Source: Sphingobacteriales bacterium TSM_CSS (lineage in GTDB: Bacteria; Bacteroidota; Bacteroidia; Chitinophagales; UBA2359). Taken from it: a DNA stretch of 64,000 nucleotides. Location of the stretch: assembly GCA_002212985.1 (NCBI GenBank), contig NBMY01000086.1, positions 26,381 to 90,380 of the forward strand, read 5' to 3'. A program made the position numbers and the translations under genes. The stretch's first letter is position 1; each line of letters opens with the position of its first letter. Below, in pieces: positions 34,504-42,494 of this stretch. The notes under the pieces were generated by a model. The model was not told the DNA's origin. It ran no database searches and saw nothing but the letters and a program-made list of their open reading frames with translations.

Positions 34504-34561
34504 CGCCTTTAAAATATTTTGCCCTGAATTGCCTTAACCCAAATCTTAATTTATTTGCCCG

Positions 34562-35602
34562 ATGACACAACGCTCCAAACGAGTAATTCTGTACCTGTTT
34601 GCCTTTTTGGCAATAGCAGCAACCGGCGTTTGTACTTTTTTGTATTTAGCCGTTTTTGGCAATAACATCCAAAAGACCGACAAAGAATATCGGGAGCTTT
34701 TTATTCGCACCGGCTGGACCTTTGAGCAGGTAAAACAGGAATTAACCGACAGCAACATTATTAAAAACGCCAAAACATTTGATTGGGTAGCCAAACGCAT
34801 GAACTACCCCAATAAAATTTACCCCGGCCGCTACATTGTAAAACCCGGCATGAGCAACCGGAGTTTGGTAACAATGTTGCGTTCGGGCAAGCAAACGCCC
34901 TACAATTTAGCCATTAACAATATAAGAACCAAAGAACAATTGGTAACGCTGGTTTGCGGAAAATTAGAAGCCGATTCGACAGAACTGAAAAGAATTTTGT
35001 CCGATACTGCCTATCTTGCCCAATACAATCTTAGCCCCGATAAAGTAATTGCCATTTTTATAGCCAATACTTACCAGTTTAACTGGAATACCGGCGCCGA
35101 AACCTTTTTTAAACGAATGAAAAAGGAATTCGACGATTTTTGGACCGATGAGCGCAAGCAAAAAGCCGAAAAACAGGGCATTACCCCGTTTGAAGTTATT
35201 ACCTTAGCCAGCATTGTTGATGAAGAAACCGCACAACCCGATGAAATGAACAAAATTGCCGGTGTGTATTACAACCGCCTGCGCCAAAAAATGCCCCTGC
35301 AGGCCGACCCTACCATTAAATTTGCCGTAGGCGATTTTACCCTGCGCCGCATTCTTACCGAACACCTTGCCATTAACTCGCCCTACAACACCTATAAAAA
35401 TATTGGCTTGCCTCCCGGCCCCATACGCATTCCGTCTATGGCGGCGCTCAATGCCGTGTTAAATCCCGAAGAGCATAACTATGTTTATTTTTGCGCCCGC
35501 GAAGATTTTTCGGGTTACCACAATTTTGCGGCTACTTATGAAGAACACCTCATTAACGCCCGCAAATACCGAGATGAGTTAGACCGCAGAAATATTAAGT
35601 AA
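34562..35602 (+). CDS. mltG: Endolytic transglycosylase MltG
   Basis: 346 residues. One N-terminal membrane helix (VILYLFAFLAIAATGVCTFLYLAVF) anchors the protein in the inner membrane with the catalytic part in the periplasm. A LysM-like subdomain (ELFIRTGWTFEQVKQELTDSNIIKN ... YPGRYIVKPGMSN) precedes the YceG/MltG core: FEVITLASIVDEETAQPDE holds the catalytic Glu, and VYYNRLRQKMPLQADPTIKFA, INSPYNTYKNIGLPPGPI are family signatures. It cleaves nascent glycan strands and helps set peptidoglycan chain length. Length is normal. It has its own promoter and is closed by a long hairpin terminator. Confidence 0.95.
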   Translation: MTQRSKRVILYLFAFLAIAATGVCTFLYLAVFGNNIQKTDKEYRELFIRTGWTFEQVKQELTDSNIIKNAKTFDWVAKRMNYPNKIYPGRYIVKPGMSNRSLVTMLRSGKQTPYNLAINNIRTKEQLVTLVCGKLEADSTELKRILSDTAYLAQYNLSPDKVIAIFIANTYQFNWNTGAETFFKRMKKEFDDFWTDERKQKAEKQGITPFEVITLASIVDEETAQPDEMNKIAGVYYNRLRQKMPLQADPTIKFAVGDFTLRRILTEHLAINSPYNTYKNIGLPPGPIRIPSMAALNAVLNPEEHNYVYFCAREDFSGYHNFAATYEEHLINARKYRDELDRRNIK

Positions 35603-35640
35603 AGGTAGGCTGTTTAACTGAACCTTTTATCCTAACCTGC

Positions 35641-35685
35641 AAACAACAACGCCGGCTACATGAAAAGTAACCGGCGTTGTTGTTT
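35641..35685. terminator. Long bidirectional terminator hairpin
   Basis: A perfect 15-bp inverted repeat (arms 35641-35655 and 35671-35685) with a 15-base loop, beginning with A-rich and ending with T-rich bases, between the convergent mltG (ends 35602) and tubulin-like gene (ends 35712). Confidence 0.85.
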
Positions 35686-35711
35686 GTACAATAGGGGTTT
35701 ACAACTCAAAA

Positions 35712-38700
35712 TCAGGACTCTTTTACCTGATTAATAATGTTTTCCCAACGTTTAAACTGTATGCCCATTTTATCGGCCTGCTGAAAGCGCACCGATTTTG
35801 CCAGCAGGGCATCAATAAACTCGTTGCGTTTTTCGCGCGCCATTACTTCGCGGTAGCTGCCGTAAACCTGCTTAAAATAACCCGAAATTTCATTGAGCAA
35901 CAGTAGCAACAGAGTTTCGCCGGTTTCTACAAGGCGGGCGTTGCCGGGGCTGCCATCGGGGTAGCGCAAAACAAGGTCAATAATGTTAATGGCGCCTTCA
36001 GTTCCGGCGGCGGCATAATAAATAGCCTGCGATTTTTTGTAGAAAGTATGCTGCTCCATTTTGTCGAGCAATTCGGTGCTGTCGCGTTGTTGTTGTTCGG
36101 CGGTGCGTTGCAGGGTTTTGTCCACAATAATAGGGTTGTGCAGCAGGGCATCGCGCAGGGAGTGAATGTAGCGGTCAACCGCTTTATCGCCAATGGTAAT
36201 GAGGCGGCTACCTTTATCATCGTAAAAGAGCCAGGTAATGCGGCCGTATTCGTTTATGTTTTGAAGATAACCCATAATGATACCCCACAACAAGGCGCGG
36301 TTAATTTTGAGTTCGTCTTCGGTAATACGTTGCGGCGATAATTCGGGTAAATATGCCAGCAGGTGCCACCGTTTATCGAGGTGTGGCGTAACAGTATTGC
36401 CCTGTTGGGTAAGTTTCAAAATTCTGGATGTATAAGCCTTGTAATATTCGCCGGGTTGAGCGCCTTTGTCGTCGCCGCAGTAAAATTTTGGAAACTGGTC
36501 AATGGTAAGGCCGTAAATGGTGCGGTTTCTTATAATCTGGTAAGTAGAAAAAGCCTCATCGGCTACCAAATCGGTTCCGCTAAAGATTTCACCTTTGGCA
36601 GCCTCCGACAATTCTTTTACCGAATCGGGGTGAGCGCCCCATGCATTAATTTCGGTAGAGGCATTTACGGCAGGCACAAACGGGCGGGCGAGGTTGTTTA
36701 ATACCTGAATTCTGCGTTTAATGTACTGATCAATCTGGTCGTCGGGTGTATTGGACATTTCGGCTTCGCGGCGCAGGGCGCGTATGCAGTTCAGGTTCAG
36801 GCTGTCTTCTTTGTAGAGTTGTTTTTGGCACCAGCCCACTACATCGGTGCGGTACATTTCTTCTACTTTTTCCACGCTGATGTCGGTTATATAATCGCCT
36901 TTGCGGGCTTTACCAAAGCGGGAATATTGCCCTTTATAGATTTCGGCCGAAATTTCGGGCGGCATTTCATCGGTACTTACACGCATACGCATGTTTTCCC
37001 AAAAGCGCTCTTTATCGGCTTTTTGCGAAAGTACATAACTAACAGTGGTATCGCCCGAATTTTCGTGTTTTACCGCCAGCAGGTTTAGTTCGTTGTTCAG
37101 GCTGTTGCGGGTATCGCGCAGGTTGCGGAAATATTTTTCCCAATCTGCCTGCATTTCCTGCAGGGCTTTTTGCAGTTCGCGAAATACCAGTTCGGAAAGG
37201 CGGTCTTTTTTAAATCGGTTGAGGTTGTTGAGTTGTTTACCCGATTTGTCAATGTACTCGTTCAGGAAGTCTTTTAACTGGTTGCCAAATATTTTGCCAA
37301 ACATGCCCTGTTTAAGTGCCTTGTCTATACGGTCGTCTGCTGTTTCAATAACATCATCGGTTTCATCTAAATCGTAGGCTTTTTTGTAATAGTCAATCCC
37401 CTGGTCTAATTTGTCGTTCAGGGGGGTAAGGGCGTTAATGCGTTGTTCCAGCAGGTAATCAATATGGTACAACATATACCGAATAGCTACGGGGTGCAGG
37501 GGTTCGGTTTGTTTCAGCATCCAGGTATTGAGTTTATAGTCGTCGCCGCTCAATTTTTGCGGGTGGTCGTAGTCTTGCAGCACAATTTCGTTGAGGAGGT
37601 AATTTTTGGTGCTGTGTATAAACTTGCGCACTTCCTGTTCAAAGAAAAACAGGGCTTGTTCGCGGTTTCCCACTTCGTTTCGGGCGGTTAATTTGTCAGT
37701 CAGCCGGTTTTCGTCTAAGTCGCATTGCCCTTGCAGTTCGCGCAGGCGCACATTGTCGTTTATGGTAGTTTCTATGCGGCGTTCAATGGCTTCCAAAAAC
37801 AGTTCGGCTTTAGGTCTTCCAATTTCGTTAAATTTGTCAATAATATGCACGGAGCGGAAAGCCAGTTTGTAAAACGGTCTTGGGTTTTGCTGGTTGGCCA
37901 ATCCTTGCAAAATTTCGCGGTAACGGTCGCGCAGCAGTGGTTTGGAACGCGGAATGCCGTTTTTCAGGTCTAATTCATATTGCTTGTAATCGGCATCAAA
38001 TTGTTCGTCAATGCGCAGCCAGTCGTTAGAGAGGCTGTCGGTACTCCAGCGAAGGGAGCAATAATAAACAATGTCGTCGTAAGGATATTCGAGTGAGGCA
38101 ACACCGGCGCCGCAATACCGGTTCATGCCGCCTTTTTCAATAACCGAAAGAATTTGGTTATCTTGTTTGGAAAAGCGGTCGTTGCTCATTGGGCTGAACA
38201 GGTCGAGGTAAGTGGCGCGGGCTACCTGATTAATATAGTTGCCAAAGAACTTGAGGTTATTTTTTTCGGTGTTTTCAAAATCAAACATAAACCCGAAATT
38301 GTACGGAAGGTTTCGGGAGGTAATTACGTGAGCCAGCCTTCCCTGTGCATCTACCTGATTGGGTTTGTATTCTAATTCTATGGCTACGTTTTGCTCGTCG
38401 TTTTGTCCGCTGGCATTTCGGGTAATGGCGTTCAGTTCTTTTATGGAAGCATAGGCATTGGCGCGTATGCTTTCTACTTCATCGCCTTTTATAACGTTGG
38501 TAAGCACAAAGGTATCGGGCAAAATAAATGCACCCCTGATGAGCACATTGCGGCGCTGAAAATCAAATTCCAACACATCGCGCATATACATGGCAGTTTG
38601 CAGGAAAATGCCGGAGCCGGTGCCGCCAACAATAGAGCAAACAATCATAACCCGTGCGCTGCTGGAAGCATCATCGCCTGTTTCGCGGAAGATGTGGTTA

Positions 38701-39071
38701 ATGCTGTTGTGCAGGTTGCCCAATTTACCGCTTTCCATAGCGGCACGGTAGGCAAGGCGAGATACCGAGCGGATTTGTCCGGCGCCATCGGTAAGCGATT
38801 TGCGCAGGATTTCTTTTTGTTCAAAAGGGAACCAGTCTTTTACCGATGCATCGGCCATGCGCAGGTATTCTTCCACTGTCCAGTTGGTACTGGTTTGGGT
38901 AATGTTTTCGCGGTTCAGGTTTTTAAGTTTGGTAATATCGTTTACGTTGGTATCAAAGGCATGAACAGCCACAAAACTGCGGCGGTGGGGGGGTATCCAG
39001 CTATAGACTTTGTCAACAATCTGGGAGCCTATGCCACCTAACCCAATGAGAATGGTTGGAACGTTGCTCAT
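35712..39071 (-). CDS. Bacterial tubulin-like GTPase (Tubulin_2 family)
   Basis: 1119 residues, cytosolic. The N-terminus reads PTILIGLGGIGSQIVDKVY, a Rossmann-type nucleotide-binding start, and IVGGTGSGIFLQ at about 147-158 is the tubulin/FtsZ G-box (GGTGSG). Further blocks (AFILPDTFVLTNVIKGDEVESIRANAYASIKEL) fit the Tubulin_2-type 'tubulin-like' proteins, which are much longer than FtsZ. A charged, probably coiled-coil middle (about 330-660) includes RLSELVFRELQKALQEMQADWEKY. Proteins of this type are found beside vWA, MoxR and similar genes in bacteria; here it lies 3.2 kb from the TIR-MoxR operon on the same strand, with two unrelated plus-strand genes between. It probably binds GTP and may polymerise. 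That it belongs with the operon is inference. Confidence 0.85.
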   Translation of the reverse strand: MSNVPTILIGLGGIGSQIVDKVYSWIPPHRRSFVAVHAFDTNVNDITKLKNLNRENITQTSTNWTVEEYLRMADASVKDWFPFEQKEILRKSLTDGAGQIRSVSRLAYRAAMESGKLGNLHNSINHIFRETGDDASSSARVMIVCSIVGGTGSGIFLQTAMYMRDVLEFDFQRRNVLIRGAFILPDTFVLTNVIKGDEVESIRANAYASIKELNAITRNASGQNDEQNVAIELEYKPNQVDAQGRLAHVITSRNLPYNFGFMFDFENTEKNNLKFFGNYINQVARATYLDLFSPMSNDRFSKQDNQILSVIEKGGMNRYCGAGVASLEYPYDDIVYYCSLRWSTDSLSNDWLRIDEQFDADYKQYELDLKNGIPRSKPLLRDRYREILQGLANQQNPRPFYKLAFRSVHIIDKFNEIGRPKAELFLEAIERRIETTINDNVRLRELQGQCDLDENRLTDKLTARNEVGNREQALFFFEQEVRKFIHSTKNYLLNEIVLQDYDHPQKLSGDDYKLNTWMLKQTEPLHPVAIRYMLYHIDYLLEQRINALTPLNDKLDQGIDYYKKAYDLDETDDVIETADDRIDKALKQGMFGKIFGNQLKDFLNEYIDKSGKQLNNLNRFKKDRLSELVFRELQKALQEMQADWEKYFRNLRDTRNSLNNELNLLAVKHENSGDTTVSYVLSQKADKERFWENMRMRVSTDEMPPEISAEIYKGQYSRFGKARKGDYITDISVEKVEEMYRTDVVGWCQKQLYKEDSLNLNCIRALRREAEMSNTPDDQIDQYIKRRIQVLNNLARPFVPAVNASTEINAWGAHPDSVKELSEAAKGEIFSGTDLVADEAFSTYQIIRNRTIYGLTIDQFPKFYCGDDKGAQPGEYYKAYTSRILKLTQQGNTVTPHLDKRWHLLAYLPELSPQRITEDELKINRALLWGIIMGYLQNINEYGRITWLFYDDKGSRLITIGDKAVDRYIHSLRDALLHNPIIVDKTLQRTAEQQQRDSTELLDKMEQHTFYKKSQAIYYAAAGTEGAINIIDLVLRYPDGSPGNARLVETGETLLLLLLNEISGYFKQVYGSYREVMAREKRNEFIDALLAKSVRFQQADKMGIQFKRWENIINQVKES

Positions 39072-39294
39072 AATGTTATGGGGTGTATCTGGTTTTTGCC
39101 GGTAAAGTAAGGAAAAATTGATAAAGTACGCTTAATGCGGCGGTCATGAATAAAAATTGGTACAAACCTACGCAAATATAAGTTCATTTTTGCAACAAAT
39201 ATAAACCCGAAGGCAGGTTTACCTTATTTTTATTTTGCAAATACGGTATTGTTTGGTAAGGTTGCCTTTGTTCATATAAGGTATGGGGGGGTAA

Positions 39295-40914
39295 TCAGGC
39301 ATACATTTGTTCGCGCAGGGCTTTAATATCGGGGTTGGTAATGTACTCGTCAAAGTCCATTAGTTTGTCAATTATTCCGTTGGGCGTAAGTTCAATAACG
39401 CGGTTGGCTAAGGTTTCGGTAAAGGCGTGGTCGCGCGAGGTGAAAATTACCATGCCGCCATATTCTTTCAGGCCGCTGTTAAAGGCGGTAATAGCTTCCA
39501 GATCAAGGTGGTTGGTGGGTTCATCGAGCAGCAGCACATTGCCCTGTTGCAGCATCATGCGCGACAACATGCAGCGCACCTTTTCGCCACCCGAAAGTAC
39601 CGATACGCTTTTTTGGGTTTCTTCGCCGCTAAACAACATGCGCCCCAGAAAACCCCTTATAAAGGCTTCGTCTTTTTCAACAGAGTACTGCCTTAGCCAA
39701 TCTACCAGATTTAGGTCGGAGTTGGCAAAGTAGGGGTGGTTTTCGTTGGGCAGGTAAGTAGGCTTTATGGTTTGCCCCCATTTAAAACTGCCGGCAGTGG
39801 GCTGCAATTCTTCTATAAGAATTTGGTAAAAGGTAGTGCAGGCACGGCTATTGCGCGAAATGAGGGTAATTTTATCGGCATGGTTCATATGAAAGGTAAT
39901 GTTGCTAAACAACGTTTCCCCTTCGGGCGTGGTATAGCCCAGTTTTTCTACTTCCAATATTTGTTTGCCCGCTTCGCGCTCTTGTTTAAAAAATATGGCC
40001 GGGTAACGGCGGTTTGATTGTTTGAGTTCGTCAATATTGAGCTTTTCGAGGGCTTTTTTACGGCTGGTAGCCTGTTTTGATTTGGAAGCATTGGCGCTGA
40101 ACCGCTGTATAAACTCCATTAATTCTTGTCTTTTCTGTTCATCTTTTTTGTTTTTTTGCGACTGCTGCCGTTGCAACAGTTGGCTCATTTCGTACCAGAA
40201 AGTATAATTGCCGGTAAAGAGCTGTATTTTACCAAAATCAATATCGCACACATGTGTGCAAACCATATCAAGAAAATGGCGGTCGTGCGATACTACAATA
40301 ACCGTATTTTTAAAATCGGCCAAAAAATCTTCGAGCCAAATGGCCGTTTCTAAGTCAAGGTCGTTGGTAGGTTCGTCTAAAATAAGCACATCGGGGTTGC
40401 CAAACAAGGCTTGCGCCAGCAGTACGCGCACTTTTTCATTGTTGGTTAGCTCTTTCATGAGCCGGTAGTGGTAGTCCTCTTTAATACCAAGGTGGCTTAG
40501 CAGTTCGGCGGCATCGCTTTCGGCGTCCCAACCGTTCATTTCGGCAAACAGCCCTTCTAATTCGCCGGCAAGGTGGCCGTCTTCTTCGGTAAAATCTGCT
40601 TTGGCATAAAGGATTTCTTTCTGCTTTATTACCTCATACAGTTTTTTATGCCCCATAATTACGGTTTCAATTACCGGAAACTCATCGTACTCAAAGTGGT
40701 TTTGGCGCAACACGGCCATGCGCTCGCCGGGGGTAATTTCTATGGCGCCGGTGGTAGGGTCCACATCGCCCGATAAAATTTTAAGAAACGTAGATTTACC
40801 GGCTCCGTTAGCGCCAATTATGCCGTAGCAGTTGCCGGCGGTAAATTTGAGGTTTACCTCATCAAACAAGGTGCGCTTGCCGTAGCGCAAAGACAGGTTA
40901 GAAACCGAAATCAT
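39295..40914 (-). CDS. ABC-F ATPase, YbiT-like
   Basis: 539 residues, two ABC domains, no membrane segment, so a translation-associated ABC-F protein rather than a transporter. Domain 1 has a full P-loop (GIIGANGAGKSTFLKIL), a degenerate signature (LTNNEKVRVLLAQAL) and Walker B LILDEPTNDLDLE. The linker contains FSANASKSKQATSRKKALEKL, typical of YbiT/Uup-type proteins. Domain 2 keeps LSGGEKVRCMLSRMM and LLLDEPTNHLDLE but its P-loop position (about residue 340-352) reads SRNSRACTTFY, and its switch-His segment is SRDHAF rather than SHDRxF. The same drift exists in related Firmicutes/Bacteroidota proteins as I recall them, so it is probably a subfamily trait. Role: modulating stalled or early-elongation ribosomes. 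Confidence 0.9.
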   Translation of the reverse strand: MISVSNLSLRYGKRTLFDEVNLKFTAGNCYGIIGANGAGKSTFLKILSGDVDPTTGAIEITPGERMAVLRQNHFEYDEFPVIETVIMGHKKLYEVIKQKEILYAKADFTEEDGHLAGELEGLFAEMNGWDAESDAAELLSHLGIKEDYHYRLMKELTNNEKVRVLLAQALFGNPDVLILDEPTNDLDLETAIWLEDFLADFKNTVIVVSHDRHFLDMVCTHVCDIDFGKIQLFTGNYTFWYEMSQLLQRQQSQKNKKDEQKRQELMEFIQRFSANASKSKQATSRKKALEKLNIDELKQSNRRYPAIFFKQEREAGKQILEVEKLGYTTPEGETLFSNITFHMNHADKITLISRNSRACTTFYQILIEELQPTAGSFKWGQTIKPTYLPNENHPYFANSDLNLVDWLRQYSVEKDEAFIRGFLGRMLFSGEETQKSVSVLSGGEKVRCMLSRMMLQQGNVLLLDEPTNHLDLEAITAFNSGLKEYGGMVIFTSRDHAFTETLANRVIELTPNGIIDKLMDFDEYITNPDIKALREQMYA

Positions 40915-40971
40915 GGGCAGCAGTGCTTTGGTTTAAGTGCAAACAGGGCAATATGTTCCCCTTTTGGGCGG

Positions 40972-40979
40972 CAAAGGTA
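40972..40979 (-). promoter_or_regulatory. -7 element for ABC-F gene
   Basis: TACCTTTG on the minus strand fits TAnnTTTG and lies about 58 bases upstream of the start at 40914. The -33 box is not clear. Confidence 0.4.
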
Positions 40980-41220
40980 GTAATTTTTGGCCACAAGTTC
41001 ATTAAAATATAAAACCCCATGAAGGTAAAACAAACCCAACTTTTTTTGCCTGTTATGCGCGCTAAGCCAAATGTATAAAAGAGCAGCAATTTTATGGGCA
41101 ATGTTTTTGGCATTATTCTTATTATTTTACTGCAAAGACCGCAAGGGAGGTAAAAAGCGCTCAATTAGGTTGTAAACTTTATTTGCGTTTTTTGCGGGTA
41201 AACGCTTTAAAGTACAATGC

Positions 41221-41515
41221 TGCTAAGTAACCATACTAAATTGATAGGTAGTTCTTTAATAGTTACACAATATTTAACAAGTTTGTTAAAATTATTAACA
41301 CTTTTATTAAACGTTTAACACATTAAATTAAACATTTAAAATAAAGGTTAATCTTTTAATCAATTATTAAATAGTTTAACATATTTGTTAAAAACATTAA
41401 TAGCAATATTAAAAAATTTATATAAATTATTAAACGTTTAACTTAAAAATTAAATAATTTAACCTAAATTTTAAACAGCTAACAACTTTATTAAAGCAAT
41501 TAACGTTATTGTTAA
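41221..41515. other. A+T-rich intergenic patch dense in TTAAAC/GTTTAA words
   Basis: Between the ABC-F promoter and the small gene at 41575 lies the longest gene-free stretch of the window (40915-41574). About 295 bases of it are extremely A+T-rich, made of repeated TTAA, GTTAAA and TTTAAC words. The exact 14-mer ATTAAACGTTTAAC, whose core is a 12-bp palindrome, occurs twice (41306-41319 and 41429-41442). No open frame, tRNA or terminator was seen. Candidates are a binding array for a nucleoid protein or regulator, or an easily melted region; no DnaA-box cluster is visible. Confidence 0.75.
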
Positions 41516-41574
41516 AAAACCAACTTTGTACATTGCCCTTTTTTTATACCTTATACAATAGAGCAACCTGCCGT

Positions 41575-42075
41575 ATGCCTTATGCCAATTTAACCCCCGT
41601 ATTTACAGATGCACAATTGCAGCTTGCCCTGCAACAAATAAACGATTGCCGCACACAGTTGCCGTTTTTGGTAAACCTTACCCCCAAAGAACGCACCGGC
41701 TATTTGCGCCTTGGGACAAATGCCGCCGCTTTTTTTAGCAAAGCCATTAACCATTGCCAAAACAACCCCCACTTAATTCCGCCCTTTTTAGCGCTTGCCG
41801 AATGGCAAAACGACCATGAGGTGTATAAACGCTTAGAGGTACTGCTGGCGCAGGTGCGTGTATTGGAACAGGCAATAGCCGATACCGTAATTGCCCTTCG
41901 GCAAGAAAACACCGTGGCGGCTACAACGTTTTATAAAACGGTAAAAATAGCCGCCACTCAAAATGTACCCGGTACCGATACCATTATTAATGACCTGCAA
42001 CCCATGCTGCCCGGCATTAAAACCAATAGAAAACCTAAGAATGCCAAAGCAGAAGCAACAAAGCAAGAAGTGTAA
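41575..42075 (+). CDS. Conserved hypothetical protein of the 'LPFLVNLTPKER' type
   Basis: 166 residues from the ATG at 41575 (MPYANLTPVFTDAQ); an ATG at 41509 would start inside the A+T-rich patch. No signal peptide or membrane segment. The segment QQINDCRTQLPFLVNLTPKERTGYLRLG and the closing ATTFYKTVKIAATQNVPGTDTIINDL match a short all-helical family seen in Bacteroidota and a few other phyla, always uncharacterised as far as I know. Upstream is the unusual A+T-rich patch, and its 3' end is overlapped by an opposite-strand small frame with a related N-terminus. Confidence 0.8.
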   Translation: MPYANLTPVFTDAQLQLALQQINDCRTQLPFLVNLTPKERTGYLRLGTNAAAFFSKAINHCQNNPHLIPPFLALAEWQNDHEVYKRLEVLLAQVRVLEQAIADTVIALRQENTVAATTFYKTVKIAATQNVPGTDTIINDLQPMLPGIKTNRKPKNAKAEATKQEV

Positions 42076-42214
42076 AAACAGCAATTACTTCTTGTACTAC
42101 ATGTATAAGGTTTACCACTCTGTCTTTTAATACATTGGCAATATCGGTCAAGGCGGTGGTAATGGTCAGCAGTTCGGCATCGGTAAGTTTGGCAGCAATA
42201 TTCTGGCAAGGCAT
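42035..42214 (-). pseudogene. Short relative of the adjacent hypothetical gene, probably truncated
   Basis: A 59-codon frame on the minus strand starts at ATG 42214 and ends at TAG 42035-42037. It begins MPCQNIAAKLTDAELLTITT and continues with LTDIANVLKDRVVNL, echoing the N-terminus of the neighbouring protein (MPYANLTPVFTDAQLQLALQ then LPFLVNL), then finishes in a hydrophobic helix (VIAVFTLLALLLLLW). It overlaps the 3' end of that gene by 41 bp in convergent orientation. It could be the stump of a paralogue or a genuine small membrane protein. Codon-level support is limited by its size. Confidence 0.45.
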
Positions 42215-42306
42215 ATTAAAGTTGCATAAGAATTAAAGCCCTTGTAAAAAAATACATTTCTAAAGCAAAACCCCATTGCCGCCAATAAAGGCAGGGGTAA
42301 ATTTTT

Positions 42307-42338
42307 GCTGCGCATAACTATACAGCTACATGCGCAGC
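42307..42338. repeat. 9-bp inverted repeat
   Basis: GCTGCGCAT at 42307-42315 and its complement at 42330-42338, 14-base loop, in the gene-poor stretch 42215-42494. No T-run follows, so terminator function is doubtful; a regulator site or RNA hairpin is possible. Confidence 0.4.
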
Positions 42339-42464
42339 ATTACAAACACCCAATGTTAGCGCTGCAAGCCTTATGCAAAGTTTACTTGCCTTGCGGCAAA
42401 CCACCATGCCAATTAGTTGTAGCGCCAATAAAAAATAAGCGGTTTAAGTTGCCAAAAAAATACT

Positions 42465-42472
42465 TAATTTTG
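42465..42472 (+). promoter_or_regulatory. -7 element for the FAD oxidoreductase gene
   Basis: TAATTTTG fits TAnnTTTG, with a TTTA 18 bases upstream (42443-42446) as possible -33 element. The start codon at 42495 is 22 bases downstream, so the leader would be very short. Confidence 0.45.
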
Positions 42473-42494
42473 AGGCAAATTTAACCAAAGCTAT

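Noticed and set aside
41221..41515. Possible chromosomal replication origin at the A+T-rich patch
   Set aside because: No cluster of DnaA boxes (TTATNCACA-type) and no dnaA, dnaN, gidA/mnmG or parAB genes nearby; kept only as an unexplained A+T-rich element.
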